Position numbers and translations under genes: made by a program. From Nocardia amikacinitolerans NBRC 108937 (lineage in GTDB: Bacteria; Actinomycetota; Actinomycetes; Mycobacteriales; Mycobacteriaceae): 64,000 nt of DNA. Location of the stretch: NCBI RefSeq assembly GCF_001612615.1, contig NZ_BDAU01000014.1, positions 1 to 64,000 on the forward strand, written 5' to 3'. Numbering within the stretch: the first letter of the stretch is position 1; each line of letters starts with the position of its first letter. The notes below the pieces were generated by a model that was not told where the DNA came from, did not search any database, and was given only the letters and a program-made list of their open reading frames with translations. This document shows positions 48,472 to 58,835 of the stretch, one piece after another.

Positions 48472-50124
48472 GTGAGCACCACTTTGCATGCGCGCGGACT
48501 CTCCGCCGAACACGGCGAACGCACCCTGTTCGACGGTCTGGATCTGACGCTCGCTCCGGGTGACGTGATCGGCTTGGTCGGCGTCAACGGCGCGGGCAAG
48601 TCGACGTTGCTGCGCATGCTCGCCGACCGGACGGCGCCCACCGGCTCGATCACGCTCAGCCCGCCGGACGCGACGGTCGGCTACCTCGCGCAGGAGCCGG
48701 AGCGGATTCCCGGCGAAACGGTCTTGGAGTTCCTCGGCCGCCGCACGGGGGTCGCGGCGGCGCAGCATGCGATGGACTCCGCGGCGGAACGGCTTGCCGA
48801 GGGCGGTACGGACGACTACACGCCCGCGCTGGAACGCTGGCTCGCGCTCGGCGGGGCCGACCTGGATCAGCGGGCCGAGGAGGTCGCCGCCGAACTCGGC
48901 CTCACCGAGAGCCTCGCGAGCGGTTTGGACACGCCGATGACTGGCCTCTCCGGCGGACAGGCTGCGCGTGCCGGTCTGGCATCGGTCCTGTTGTCCCGCT
49001 TCGACATTCTGCTGCTCGACGAGCCGACCAACGATCTGGACCTGGACGGGCTCGCTCGGCTCGAGCAGTTCGTCACGGGCGTGCGGGTACCGCTCATGGT
49101 GATCAGCCACGATCGAGAGTTCTTGGCGCGCACCGTGAACCGGATCGTCGAGCTGGATCTGGCGCAGCAACAGGTTGGCGTCTACGACGGCAGCTACGAG
49201 TCGTACCTCGCCGAACGGGAGATCGCGCGGCAGCACGCGAGGGATGCGTACGACGAGTACGCCGACACGAAAGCCGGCCTGGAGGCGCGGGCGCAGATGC
49301 AACGCAACTGGCTCGAGCACGGGGTGCGCAACGCTCGCCGGAAGGCCCGCGACCCGAAGAAGCTGGATTCCGACAAGGCGGGTCGCAAGATGCGCGCGGA
49401 GTCGACCGAGAAGCAGGCGGCCAAAGCCCGCCAGACGCAGCGCCGTATCGAGCGGCTGGAAGTCGTCGAGGAGCCGCGCAAGGAGTGGGAGCTGCGGATG
49501 TCCATCGCCGCGGCGCCGCGCAGCGGGTCGGTGGTCGCGACGGTATCCGACGCGACGGTCACCCGCGGTGATTTCACCCTCGGTCCGGTGACGACCCAGG
49601 TCGACTGGGCCGATCGGATCGTGCTGACCGGTGCGAACGGTTCCGGCAAGTCGACGCTGCTCGCGCTGCTGCTCGGCAAGATCCCGCCCGACTCGGGGAC
49701 CGCGGCGCTCGGTTCCGGAGTCGAGATCGGGGAAGTCGATCAGGCGCGCGGACTCTTCCGCGGGACCGCCTCCCTCGCGGACACCTTCGGCGCGCAGATG
49801 CCGGACTGGCCGGACGCCGAGGTGCGCACGCTGCTGGCGAAGTTCGGGCTGCGCGGGCCGCACGTGCTGCGCGCCTGCGACACGCTCTCGCCCGGCGAGC
49901 GCACGCGTGCGGCGCTGGCTCTTCTGCAAGCACGCGGCGTGAATCTGCTGGTGCTGGACGAGCCGACGAACCACCTCGACCTGGCCGCGATCGAACAGCT
50001 GGAGCAGGCCGTCGAATCCTTCACGGGCACAATGCTGCTGGTTACGCACGATCGGCGGATGCTGGATTCGGTTCGTGCGACGCGACGTTGGCATATGGAC
50101 AACGGCAAGCTCATCGAGGACTGA
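48472..50124 (+). CDS. ABC-F family ATPase
   Basis: A 550-residue protein with two ABC cassettes and no transmembrane part. Cassette 1 has GVNGAGKST, LSGGQAARAGLA and ILLLDEPTNDLDL. Cassette 2 has GANGSGKST, LSPGERTRAALA and LLVLDEPTNHLDL. The basic linker (QMQRNWLEHGVRNARRKARDPKKLDSDKAGRKMRAE) fits ABC-F proteins that bind the ribosome E site and act in translation or antibiotic protection. The GTG at 48472 begins VSTTLHARGLSAEHGERTLFDG. The subfamily is not resolved. It is convergent with the AbiEi-like gene. Confidence 0.93.
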   Translation: MSTTLHARGLSAEHGERTLFDGLDLTLAPGDVIGLVGVNGAGKSTLLRMLADRTAPTGSITLSPPDATVGYLAQEPERIPGETVLEFLGRRTGVAAAQHAMDSAAERLAEGGTDDYTPALERWLALGGADLDQRAEEVAAELGLTESLASGLDTPMTGLSGGQAARAGLASVLLSRFDILLLDEPTNDLDLDGLARLEQFVTGVRVPLMVISHDREFLARTVNRIVELDLAQQQVGVYDGSYESYLAEREIARQHARDAYDEYADTKAGLEARAQMQRNWLEHGVRNARRKARDPKKLDSDKAGRKMRAESTEKQAAKARQTQRRIERLEVVEEPRKEWELRMSIAAAPRSGSVVATVSDATVTRGDFTLGPVTTQVDWADRIVLTGANGSGKSTLLALLLGKIPPDSGTAALGSGVEIGEVDQARGLFRGTASLADTFGAQMPDWPDAEVRTLLAKFGLRGPHVLRACDTLSPGERTRAALALLQARGVNLLVLDEPTNHLDLAAIEQLEQAVESFTGTMLLVTHDRRMLDSVRATRRWHMDNGKLIED

Positions 50125-50154
50125 CCGCCCTACCCGGAGTTGGGCAACCATTGT

Positions 50155-51033
50155 TCACCGCCCTCGCATCGCGCATCGGATGGGCTCGATGAAGTTCTCG
50201 GGTCGCTGGTACACGTCGGTGGCGGTCGCGTAGTAGACGGTCCAACCGTCCGCGGAGAGCCAGTTGTGCCGCGGGTCGTCGCGCACTGCCGCGGCTTCGC
50301 CGGAATGCCATGTGGCGCTGTCGTACTCCAGGCCGATACGCCACTCGGGCCAGCCGAGGTCGAGTCGCCGTAGCCCGTTCCTCGTCGACACTTCGACCTG
50401 CGGCTCAGGGCGTGGAAGGCCTGCGTCGATACAGCGCAGCCGCGTCCGCGACTCCATCGGCGACTCCGCACGACCGTCCGCGAGTTCGATCAATTCCACC
50501 GCCTGCGCGTAGCCGCGACGACCTCGGTGGCGTTCACTCTCCGCGAGCAGGGCTGTACGGGAGAACCCGAGGCGTAGCGCCGAGTCCAACGTCGCCACTG
50601 CGTCGAGTCGGTCGGTGGTACGCGCGATATCGACGGCGGTTCGGATCGCGTTCGTCGCCACGATGCCGTTGATCAGTTCCAAGTCCCCCGGCTCCGTCCG
50701 ATCGCTGTGCACCACCAACCGGGAGGTTCGCGATCGCTGAACACCGAGCACATGTGTTGCCCTGCTCCCGGACACCGCGAATCCATGCAGCTCCGCGGCG
50801 GTCTCGTACGCGGCGGCCAGCGACTGCGCTCCAATCGATAGTCGCGCGGCCTCCACTCGCAGTTGCGGGGTCGGCATTGTCGCGGATTCGCGGTAGACGC
50901 CGTGGAACACGCGCACCCAGTCGCCGCGGTCGACGCGAGTGCGCATCTCGGCGCGGGTGTACTCGCACAAGGCCTGCCAGGCGGTGAAGGCGCCGAATTG
51001 CTTGTCTCGAACTTCCGTCAGTCCCGGTCGCAT
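50155..51033 (-). CDS. AbiEi-type antitoxin-like protein with C-terminal nuclease-like domain
   Basis: A 292-residue protein. The N-terminus (ALCEYTRAEMRTRVDRGDWVRVFHGVYR) resembles the winged-helix AbiEi antitoxin domain of type IV toxin-antitoxin systems. The middle is LVVHSDRTEPGDLELINGIVATNAIRTAVDIART, another family block. The C-terminal part (RRLDLGWPEWRIGLEYDSATWHSG, then RHNWLSADGWTVYYATATDV) resembles the PD-(D/E)XK-like DUF559 nuclease fold. No AbiEii toxin gene lies next to it: the flanking genes are an ABC-F ATPase and a 660-bp gap. Many actinobacteria carry such stand-alone proteins; their function is unknown. Confidence 0.8.
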   Translation of the reverse strand: MRPGLTEVRDKQFGAFTAWQALCEYTRAEMRTRVDRGDWVRVFHGVYRESATMPTPQLRVEAARLSIGAQSLAAAYETAAELHGFAVSGSRATHVLGVQRSRTSRLVVHSDRTEPGDLELINGIVATNAIRTAVDIARTTDRLDAVATLDSALRLGFSRTALLAESERHRGRRGYAQAVELIELADGRAESPMESRTRLRCIDAGLPRPEPQVEVSTRNGLRRLDLGWPEWRIGLEYDSATWHSGEAAAVRDDPRHNWLSADGWTVYYATATDVYQRPENFIEPIRCAMRGR

Positions 51034-51696
51034 GAGACCACTTTGAGCTGATCGCGTCGCGGGCTGGATTTGGTGACCTGCGGAAATGGTTGGGCGGTGG
51101 ATAACTCTGGGCCTGTGGACAACTCGCCGGTAGATGCTCGAATGGCAGTCGTACCCAGGGACGAGGGACGCGAAATCGACGGGAGAGAGATGGCGGTTAC
51201 GAAGGCGATTTCAACGACCATTTGACTACCGTCGAAACCATTTCACTATCGACGGTAGTCAAATGGCGGTAGGGGCCTTGACAGCAGTCAGGCCAGCAGA
51301 GCAGCAACCCGACAAACGCGACATCACCCCTCCCGCAACCTCCCCAAACGCAACCACAGCCGGTCGACCACGCCGGAAGCCGAACCCACCCACCCAACAG
51401 CGGGAGGTAAGCCGGGTACCACACCCAACGCGCCCAGCACCGCTCACGGGCAAACCATGGCAGGCAAACGAACCCGAACTAGCGAACCCGGGATCACGTC
51501 ACCCAACGCAACCACGAAACCCAGCCCCCGCCACCGTCTTACCCGCCCTGGGGAGACCAACTCTCGGCACACCAGCCAGCCGTTGCTGCTGCTAAGCCAT
51601 AAACCCCGCGAAGCCGAGCGGATTCACCAGCCTGCAGCCCTCACTGCCACGCAACCCCTGAAATACCAAGCGCTGCAAGCCATTCAGTCGAGCCCA
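51034..51696. other. Intergenic region with a perfect inverted repeat
   Basis: About 660 bp between the AbiEi-like gene and glmM, with no credible gene. The sequence is A/C-rich on the plus strand in its second half. A 17-bp inverted repeat lies at 51219-51265. Confidence 0.5.
51219..51265. repeat. 17-bp perfect inverted repeat
   Basis: CATTTGACTACCGTCGA (51219-51235) and its perfect complement (51249-51265), separated by 13 nt (AACCATTTCACTA), which itself resembles one arm. The site is about 190 bp upstream of the AbiEi-like gene. It could be an operator or a hairpin; there is no U tract. Confidence 0.85.
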
Positions 51697-53073
51697 CTAA
51701 ACCGACGCAACCCGCTTCGCCAAATCATCCGCAAGCTGCTTCGCCTGCACCGGATCCGTCGCTTCCACCATCACCCGAACAAGCTGCTCGGTACCACTGG
51801 GACGCAACAGCACCCGCCCGGAATCCCCCAGCACACGCTCGGCTTCCGACACCGCGTCGCGCACTTCCGGCGCGGCGGCGACCGCGGCCTTGTCGTTCAC
51901 CGGCACATTCACCAGCACCTGCGGCACCGTCTCCAGGACGCCGGCGAGGTCGGCGAGGGTGCGGCCGGTCTGGGCCATTCTCGCCATCAGGCGAAGGCCG
52001 GTGAGGATGCCGTCGCCGGTGGTGCCGTACTTCGGGAAGACCACGTGACCGGACTGCTCGCCGCCGAGGCTGTAGCCGCCGCGGCGCAGTTCTTCCAGCA
52101 CGTAGCGGTCGCCGACGGCGGTGGTGCGCAAGCTGATTCCGGCGTCGCGCATGGCGATGTGCAGGCCGAGGTTGCTCATGACGGTAGCGACCAGCGTGTC
52201 CTTCGCCAGCTCGCCCGCGTCCTTCATGGCGAGGGCGAGAATCGCCAGAATGGCATCGCCGTCGACGATGTTGCCGTCGGCGTCCACGGCGAGGCAGCGG
52301 TCGGCGTCGCCGTCGTGGGCCAGCCCGAGGTCGGCGCCGTGCTCACGCACCGCGCGCTGCACTTGCTCGAGGTGGGTCGACCCGCAGCCGTCGTTGATGT
52401 TGAGGCCGTCGGGTTCGGCGTTGATGGCGATCACCGTCGCGCCCGCCTCGCGGTACGCGGCCGGACCGACCTCGGCGGCTGCTCCGTGCGCGCAGTCGAC
52501 GACCACGGTGAGCCCGCTCAGGTCCTGCCCGGTGCCTTCGACCAGATGCTCGACGTACCGCTCGTGGGTGCCTTCCACGCTGTACTGATCCGGGATGACC
52601 AGGCCGTGGTCGCGCGCGCCGGAGGCGTTCAGCACTCGACCGATGCCCGCGCCGGTCGGACGCTGCGGAGCGTCTTCGGCAAGCAGTGCTTCGATCCGGT
52701 CCTCGACGGCGTCGTCGAGCTTGTGACCGCCCGCGGCGAAGATCTTGATGCCGTTGTCCGGCATGGGGTTGTGCGAGGCGGAGATCATCACGCCGAGGCA
52801 CGCGTCGTAGAGGCCGGTGAGGTAGGCGACGGCGGGCGTCGGCAGCACACCCACCGAGAGCACGTTCACGCCCGCGGCGGTCAGCCCCGCGGTCACGGCG
52901 GCTTCCAGCATCTCGCCGGAGGCCCTCGGGTCGCGGCCGACGACCGCGAGCGCACGCTTCTTGCCGCGGCCGAGCACCTGCGCCGCCGCTCCGGAAACAC
53001 GCAGTGCCAGTTCCGGACTCAGCGATCCGTTGGCAAGCCCGCGGACACCGTCGGTGCCGAACAAACGTCCCAT
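51697..53073 (-). CDS. glmM: Phosphoglucosamine mutase
   Basis: A 458-residue enzyme that interconverts glucosamine-6-phosphate and glucosamine-1-phosphate on the route to UDP-GlcNAc. It begins [18 protein letters not shown]. The catalytic phosphoserine loop is [16 protein letters not shown]. The magnesium loop is [12 protein letters not shown], the sugar loop GGEQSGHV and the phosphate-binding end [14 protein letters not shown]. The ATG at 53073 is the conserved start. It lies downstream of rpsI on the same strand, as in M. tuberculosis (mrsA), and complements glmS at 40238. Confidence 0.97.
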   Translation of the reverse strand: MGRLFGTDGVRGLANGSLSPELALRVSGAAAQVLGRGKKRALAVVGRDPRASGEMLEAAVTAGLTAAGVNVLSVGVLPTPAVAYLTGLYDACLGVMISASHNPMPDNGIKIFAAGGHKLDDAVEDRIEALLAEDAPQRPTGAGIGRVLNASGARDHGLVIPDQYSVEGTHERYVEHLVEGTGQDLSGLTVVVDCAHGAAAEVGPAAYREAGATVIAINAEPDGLNINDGCGSTHLEQVQRAVREHGADLGLAHDGDADRCLAVDADGNIVDGDAILAILALAMKDAGELAKDTLVATVMSNLGLHIAMRDAGISLRTTAVGDRYVLEELRRGGYSLGGEQSGHVVFPKYGTTGDGILTGLRLMARMAQTGRTLADLAGVLETVPQVLVNVPVNDKAAVAAAPEVRDAVSEAERVLGDSGRVLLRPSGTEQLVRVMVEATDPVQAKQLADDLAKRVASV

Positions 53074-53283
53074 ACCTCGCCCCTCATCGGTGGTTTCGCG
53101 ACATGCGCGTTGGCCCGCAGGCGTCGGCCTGAGCAACCGCAGGGCCCGCGAACGCCGCGACTCAATACAGCGAGAGCAGGCGACCAGCGGTGCTGGAAGC
53201 CTGCTCTCGTACAGCTGCCGCGCCGACCATACCGCCCCCGGCACCTCCAGGGTGCCGGATGGCGGTGATCGACGAAGCCAAAA

Positions 53284-53784
53284 TCAGCGCTTCGAGTACT
53301 GAGGCGCCTTACGCGCCTTCTTCAGACCGTACTTCTTGCGCTCGGTGGCACGCGGGTCACGGGTCAGGAAGCCCGCCCGCTTCAGGGCGGGACGGTCCTC
53401 GGGGGTGACCTCGATCAGCGCGCGGGCGATGGCCAGACGCAGGGCGCCTGCCTGGCCCGACGGGCCGCCGCCGACCAGGCGGGCGTGCACGTCGAAGGAT
53501 TCGGTGCGCTCGACGGTCACCAGCGGCGACTTGACCAGCTGCTGGTGCACCTTGTTCGGGAAGTAGTCCTCGATGGTGCGGCCGTTGAGCACGAAGTTGC
53601 CGGAGCCGGGGAGCAGCCGGACGCGGACGACGGCTTCCTTGCGGCGGCCGACGGTCTGCACCGGGCGATCGATGACGACCGGGGCGTAGGCGGCGGGCTC
53701 GGCGTCGTAGCCGTAGTCCTCCTCCACGACCTCGACGGCGGCCTCTTCGGCGAAGTCCTCGTTGAATTCCTCGGGAGCGGTCAC
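53284..53784 (-). CDS. rpsI: 30S ribosomal protein S9
   Basis: A 166-residue S9 protein. The C-terminal part ([32 protein letters not shown] onward to the end [12 protein letters not shown]) is the universal S9 domain, whose basic tail reaches the P-site tRNA. The N-terminal 40-odd residues ([30 protein letters not shown]) are an acidic extension common in actinobacteria. The GTG start overlaps the rplM stop by 4 bp (GTGA), so the two are translationally coupled. Confidence 0.97.
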   Translation of the reverse strand: MTAPEEFNEDFAEEAAVEVVEEDYGYDAEPAAYAPVVIDRPVQTVGRRKEAVVRVRLLPGSGNFVLNGRTIEDYFPNKVHQQLVKSPLVTVERTESFDVHARLVGGGPSGQAGALRLAIARALIEVTPEDRPALKRAGFLTRDPRATERKKYGLKKARKAPQYSKR

Positions 53785-54224
53785 TGGGCCACCTGCTTGA
53801 TCTCGAACGGAACGGGCTGCTGAGCGGCGTGCGGATGGTTCGGGCCCGCGTAGACCTTGAGCTTGCCCGCGATGGCGTTACCCAGCTTGTTCTTCGGGAT
53901 CATGCCCTTGACGGCCTTCTCCACGAGACGGTCGGGACGGGTCTCCAACACCTGACCGACAGTGCGCGACTTGAGGCCGCCCGGGTGCCCGGAGTGGTGG
54001 TGGATCAGCTTGTCGGTGCGCTTGTTGCCGGAGATGGCAACCTTGTCCGCGTTGATGATGATGACGAAATCGCCACCATCGAAGTTCGGCGCGTAGGTCG
54101 GCTTGTTCTTGCCACGCAGCAGATTCGCTGCCTGGACGGCAAGACGGCCGAGCACTACGTCAGTGGCGTCGATGACGTACCACTTACGGGTCACGTCACC
54201 CGCCTTGGGGCTGTACGTAGGCAC
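53781..54224 (-). CDS. rplM: 50S ribosomal protein L13
   Basis: A 147-residue L13. It contains [76 protein letters not shown] and ends [10 protein letters not shown]. The GTG at 54224 ([16 protein letters not shown]) gives the usual length. It is the first gene of the rplM-rpsI pair. A 177-bp region separates it from the Hsp70-like gene. Confidence 0.97.
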   Translation of the reverse strand: MPTYSPKAGDVTRKWYVIDATDVVLGRLAVQAANLLRGKNKPTYAPNFDGGDFVIIINADKVAISGNKRTDKLIHHHSGHPGGLKSRTVGQVLETRPDRLVEKAVKGMIPKNKLGNAIAGKLKVYAGPNHPHAAQQPVPFEIKQVAQ

Positions 54225-54401
54225 AGTGCTTCCCTGTCTGTCGTCGGTGTTGCCAGCCAAAAGCGTGCGGTCGAGGTGAATCCCGGCGGCCGGTTGAGAC
54301 CCGGGCCTCGGTGTGCGAACTGGTGATCCACGAGGAATCTCCCGATCGCCCACACGCCAACGCAGAACGATACCAGGAAGGTATCGAGGGCCCGAATTCG
54401 G

Positions 54402-56090
54402 TCAGATCTCGACCGGGGCCCCCGGGTCGATCGCGCCCGGCGGGCCGGGCACCACGTACCGGAGCGTGTCCATGCTCGGCGGCGCGCACTCCGAGTCCAC
54501 CGCGGCGGGCTCCCGGACGGCGGCGATTCCCTGCCTGCGCTCGCCCGGCGTGACGTGCGGCGTCAGACCGCAGGCCACGGGAGCTACCTCGCCGACCACC
54601 GAACGGATCGGTTCGGCGGCGCCGGTGAGCTCGATCCGGTCACCCTCGGCGGGCATCGCCACCACGGCAAGCGCCACCGCGCCCGCGATGGTGTGCGCGC
54701 CGAACAGGTTGCCCTTCATCTTGCCCCAGATCTTGCCCTTGCGGCCCTTGCCGTCCTCCTCGGACTCGGACGGTGCCTGCCAAGAACCCTGCTGGTTCGG
54801 CGGCGGATAGGGCGACCGAGGACCGGGCGGCGGCGAGCCGGGAGCCTGGTGACCGAGCGCGGGGTTCCGCTGATCGTCGCCGTGCTGGCCCGGCGGCCTG
54901 GTGAACCGGCTGCCCAGCTCCGCCAGGTTCGGCGGGAGACCGCGCGCCAGATCCTCGCGGGTGACGCGGGTGGTCGGCTCCTCGCTGGGCGCGGGTTCGG
55001 CGTTCGGCGGCACGGTCGGGTAACCGGGGCCGTAGGTGACCACGGGCGATCCCGACGGAGCCTGCGGACCGAGATCGGGCCGCTGCACCGTTTCCGGCGG
55101 TCGTTGCGCCGTTTCCGGCGGACGATGAGCCGATTCGACCGGCCGCTGCCCCGCCTCCGCCTGCCACTGCGCAGGATGCTGAGCTTGCGGCGGATACTCG
55201 CTCCGCGGCTCCGCGTGCCGACCGCCCTGCTCCGGTTCCCCGGCCGCACTGTCCGTGACCAGCAGGTGAGTGGCCCCGAGCACCAGGGCGTGCATCGGAT
55301 GATCGGCGACCTGCAACCGGTGCCCCAGGTGATTCTGGAACGCGAACCGCAGCGCCTCGTTGAAGCAGACATTGCCGCTCAGCAGCACCGTCGAGGTGTC
55401 CGCGCCGATCGAGCGGGCCGCGGCCATGACCTCGATCACCACATTGTCGGCCGAGCGCGCGTCGCGCATGGCGTCGCTGGTAACCGGCACGTCGACCGAT
55501 TCGGTGGGCTGCTCGTCGTCACCGTGCACCGCGACGACAAGCATCGTGCGGCCGTCGGAGTAGACGCCGGTCGCGCCGACGCCGCGCGGATTGCGCTCGT
55601 CGGGCGCGCGCACCAAACCGAGCGCGCGCACGTACCCCGAGAGCGCGACGCTCTCAGGCAGCGGTTCGACCACCACATCGAGCGTCTCGACGAGCTCGGC
55701 GTATGTATCGACCTTCTCGTCCGGCCAGCCGTCCGGGAAGGGCAACGCCACCACGTCCGGCTTGCCACGCAGGTACTTGCCGATGGCGGCGAGCGGGTTG
55801 TACATCCTGGCGCGGAAGACCATCTCCGCGGGCCAAGTCGCCCCGGCCACCACGATCTGCGGGTGACCGAGGATGTCGCGCACGTCGGCGATGGCCATCC
55901 CGAGGTCGGGACGTTGCCGGTCGACGCCCGCGGTGTGCAGCCGTCCGGACGAATCGGCCAGCAGATACGCCGGCGGCGTGTACGTACCCTCCACCTGCAC
56001 CGGCCGGATCGGAGTTCGCCCGCCGCCCGCTGCCACGGACACCACATCCCAACCGAGATGCACTGCCCCTACTCGCACCGTCACAGTCAT
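54402..56090 (-). CDS. Hsp70-like membrane protein with Pro-rich linker
   Basis: A 562-residue protein. The N-terminal part MTVTVRVGAVHLGWDVVSVAA is a degenerate actin/Hsp70 fold with DVRDILGHPQIVVAGATWPAE, GATGVYSDGRTMLVVAVHGD and VLLSGNVCFNEALRFAFQNHLG; canonical ATP-binding residues are only partly visible. A long Pro/Gln/Arg linker carries repeated RPPETAQ / RPPETVQ. A transmembrane helix (about 462-480, AHTIAGAVALAVVAMP) precedes an extracellular tail with two Cys. It is upstream of rplM and 73 bp after the FHA-ABC transporter on the same strand. It is comparable in build to the protein at 30274. Function unknown. Confidence 0.75.
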   Translation of the reverse strand: MTVTVRVGAVHLGWDVVSVAAGGGRTPIRPVQVEGTYTPPAYLLADSSGRLHTAGVDRQRPDLGMAIADVRDILGHPQIVVAGATWPAEMVFRARMYNPLAAIGKYLRGKPDVVALPFPDGWPDEKVDTYAELVETLDVVVEPLPESVALSGYVRALGLVRAPDERNPRGVGATGVYSDGRTMLVVAVHGDDEQPTESVDVPVTSDAMRDARSADNVVIEVMAAARSIGADTSTVLLSGNVCFNEALRFAFQNHLGHRLQVADHPMHALVLGATHLLVTDSAAGEPEQGGRHAEPRSEYPPQAQHPAQWQAEAGQRPVESAHRPPETAQRPPETVQRPDLGPQAPSGSPVVTYGPGYPTVPPNAEPAPSEEPTTRVTREDLARGLPPNLAELGSRFTRPPGQHGDDQRNPALGHQAPGSPPPGPRSPYPPPNQQGSWQAPSESEEDGKGRKGKIWGKMKGNLFGAHTIAGAVALAVVAMPAEGDRIELTGAAEPIRSVVGEVAPVACGLTPHVTPGERRQGIAAVREPAAVDSECAPPSMDTLRYVVPGPPGAIDPGAPVEI

Positions 56091-56163
56091 AAGTGTGCCT
56101 GCTGCGCGAGCGAGATGCGCGCGATCCCAGCCGACCCCAGGTCGTGGCGGTTCGAGTAGGCGG

Positions 56164-58728
56164 TCACGCCGCGGACTTCTTCAGTCGTAGCCGCTGCCAG
56201 GTGATGATCGCGAGAACCGCCGTGATCACCAGCAACAAAGCGACATCGAGGAACCAGATGCCTGCCGAGTGTTTCCACAGATTGTCTTGCTGAGCGTTGG
56301 CGAAGATATCGAGGATGTTGACGGTCGACGCGCCGGCGGCATAACCCCAGCGCGACGGGAACAACCACGAGATCTGCTCCAGCACCACACGGTCGGTGAC
56401 CGGGATGAGTCCGCCTGCCATCACGAGCTGCACCATGATCATCACGACCAGCATCGGCATGACCTGCTCGTTCGACTTCGCCAGGCTGGAGATCAGCAAG
56501 CCGAAGACCACGCAGCACACCGCGGTCAACGCGATATCGATGTACAGCTCGGCGCTGCCCGAAGAGAAGACCGAACCCTGGCCCGGCGGGTTCTTGCCCG
56601 CCAGTGTGATCCCGACGAGCACCGCCGCCTGCAAGAACGCGGTCACGCTGAACACCGCGATCTTGGCCATCAAATACGCCGAGGGCAGCAACCCCACCGC
56701 CCGCTCACGGTAGAAAATGGTCCGCTCGCCCACCAGATCACGCACGGTCAGCGTGGCGCCCATGAAGCACGCGCCGAGAATCAGCACGACCAACAGCTGC
56801 TGGGTCTCGCCGCCACCGACGGGCACGATGTCGCCGTTCGGCAGGGTGGTGTATCCGCCCTTCGCGAAGCCGTTCTTGCCTGGCACCACCAGCGACAGCA
56901 CACCAAGGATGACCGGCAGCAACAACAGGAAGATCAGGTAGCCGCGGTCGGCGAAGATCAACCGAATCTGTCTGCGCACCAGCGTCGAGAACTGTTTGAA
57001 CCCGCTCGACTGCGGCGGGCTGCCCGCGGGTCCGTAGCGCGGCGGCGGTGGCGGTGGCGCAACGAACGCCTGTCTGGATCGGTAGGCGGCGAACGCCTGG
57101 TCCGGATTGGCCGCCACATTGGCGAAGATCTCGGCCCAGTCGCTGGTGCCCAAGGCCCCGCCCACCCCGGCCGGATGTCCGCAGAACGCGGTCTTGCCGC
57201 CCGGAGCAAGCAGCAGCACTTGGTCGCACATGTCGAGGCAGGCCACCGAGTGGGTGACGACGATGACCACGCGACCGGCGTCGGCCAGCTCGCGCAGCAT
57301 CACCATGACCTGCCGATCCAGCGCCGGGTCCAGACCAGAGGTCGGCTCGTCCAAGATCAGCAGCGAAGGACCGGTGAGCAGCTCGAGCGCCACCGAGGCG
57401 CGCTTGCGCTGACCGCCGGAGAGTCGGTCGACCCTGGTGTCGGCGTGCTCGGTGAGCGAAAGTTCCTTCAGCACACCGTCGATCACCTTCTGGCGGTCGG
57501 CCTTGGTGGTGTCGGGCGGCAGTCGCAGCTCGGCGGCGTAGCCGAGCGCCTGGCGCACCGTGAGCTGACGGTGCAGCACGTCGTCCTGCGGGACCATGCC
57601 GATACGGGAACGCAGCGCCTCGTACTCGGCGTGCAGGTTGCGTCCTTCGAAAGTCACCACGCCGCCGGACGGTTGAGTGGTGCCGGCGATCAGCTTCGAC
57701 AGTGTCGACTTGCCCGCGCCCGACGGACCGATGAGCGCGGTCAGCGTGCCGCGGCCCGCCTGCATGTTCACGTCGACGAGCAGTTGCTTGTTGCCCTCGA
57801 CGGTGAATCCAACGCCGTGCACGTGCAAACCCTGTTCGGCGACCGGCTTCTGCCGGTGCACCAGGGTGCCCTGCTGGACGACGAAGTCGACGTTGCCGAT
57901 GGTGACGATGTCGCGCTCGCGCAGCACCGTTCGCTGCTGCCGGGTGCCGTTGACGAAGGTGCCGTTCGCCGAGCCGAGATCCTCGATGGTGAGGCCCTCT
58001 TGCGCCGCGATCAGGCGAGCGTGCTTGCGGGAGGCCAGCGGATCGTTGACGACGATCTGGTTGTCGGTGGTGCGGCCGATGGCGAGACCGGCGGACGGAA
58101 TCCGGTCGGCCCTGGCGATCGGCGAGGTCGACGCCCTGGCGCGCAGCGGAGGCAGCGCCGAGGTGTCGGCCTTGGTCGTCATGTTGAAGTTGGGCTGCTG
58201 CGGCGTCGGCTGTGACGGCGGATGATGCGCACCGACGGGTTGGTGCGAGGGCGTCGGTTGGTGCGAGGGTGTCGGTTGATGCGGCGGCGCGGGCTGATGC
58301 GCTTGCTGCCCGACCGGCGGACGGTTCGGATGCTGATAACTCGGCCGTTGCCGAACCGCCTGCTGCGGCTGCGAAGACGGTGGCGGCGCCGGTGTCCGCG
58401 CGGGCCGGACCGGCGCCGCGGCCGGCAGCAGATGCAGCAGCGGACCGCTGATCGCGTCGCCCAGCCTGACCTGCGTCGGGCGGTCGATCGACACCGGCTG
58501 ACTCAGCCTGCGCGCGTCGACGAAAACGCCATTGGTACTGCCGTTGTCGGTGAGAACCCAGCCGCTCCCCTGCCAGGTCAGCGTCGCGTGTACTCGCGAC
58601 ACCAGCGGGCTGTCGACGAACAGCGTCACTTCGGGCGCACGGCCCATGGTGACTTGCTGATTCGAATCGAAGACCCGTTCAGTTCCATCATGGCGCACGG
58701 TGATGGTCTGCGCCCCCGGTAAAGACAT
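56164..58728 (-). CDS. FHA-FHA-ABC transporter (Rv1747-like)
   Basis: An 854-residue half transporter. FHA domain 1 (about 25-95) has MGRAPEVTL, SRVHA and DNGSTNG. A Pro/Gln/His-rich linker follows. FHA domain 2 (about 215-285) has SRKHARL and DLGSANGTF. The ABC domain has Walker A GPSGAGKST (about 334-342), signature LSGGQRKRAS and Walker B LLILDEPTSGLDP. An ABC-2 membrane domain of six helices fills the last 260 residues. This architecture matches M. tuberculosis Rv1747, an exporter regulated when its FHA domains bind phosphothreonine from Ser/Thr kinases. The cargo is unknown. It is divergent from the metallopeptidase gene. Confidence 0.95.
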   Translation of the reverse strand: MSLPGAQTITVRHDGTERVFDSNQQVTMGRAPEVTLFVDSPLVSRVHATLTWQGSGWVLTDNGSTNGVFVDARRLSQPVSIDRPTQVRLGDAISGPLLHLLPAAAPVRPARTPAPPPSSQPQQAVRQRPSYQHPNRPPVGQQAHQPAPPHQPTPSHQPTPSHQPVGAHHPPSQPTPQQPNFNMTTKADTSALPPLRARASTSPIARADRIPSAGLAIGRTTDNQIVVNDPLASRKHARLIAAQEGLTIEDLGSANGTFVNGTRQQRTVLRERDIVTIGNVDFVVQQGTLVHRQKPVAEQGLHVHGVGFTVEGNKQLLVDVNMQAGRGTLTALIGPSGAGKSTLSKLIAGTTQPSGGVVTFEGRNLHAEYEALRSRIGMVPQDDVLHRQLTVRQALGYAAELRLPPDTTKADRQKVIDGVLKELSLTEHADTRVDRLSGGQRKRASVALELLTGPSLLILDEPTSGLDPALDRQVMVMLRELADAGRVVIVVTHSVACLDMCDQVLLLAPGGKTAFCGHPAGVGGALGTSDWAEIFANVAANPDQAFAAYRSRQAFVAPPPPPPRYGPAGSPPQSSGFKQFSTLVRRQIRLIFADRGYLIFLLLLPVILGVLSLVVPGKNGFAKGGYTTLPNGDIVPVGGGETQQLLVVLILGACFMGATLTVRDLVGERTIFYRERAVGLLPSAYLMAKIAVFSVTAFLQAAVLVGITLAGKNPPGQGSVFSSGSAELYIDIALTAVCCVVFGLLISSLAKSNEQVMPMLVVMIMVQLVMAGGLIPVTDRVVLEQISWLFPSRWGYAAGASTVNILDIFANAQQDNLWKHSAGIWFLDVALLLVITAVLAIITWQRLRLKKSAA

Positions 58729-58835
58729 GCAGCGGATACTATGCCATCAACCGGACATCGGCGGTGCCCCCGACGCGCCTATTGTCCCGATCCGGCGACC
58801 GATGTGAACGATATACCGGCCGACTAGGGGGAGCT

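Noticed and set aside
54225..54401. Possible ribosomal-protein leader upstream of rplM
   Set aside because: No conserved L13 leader structure could be recognised by eye.
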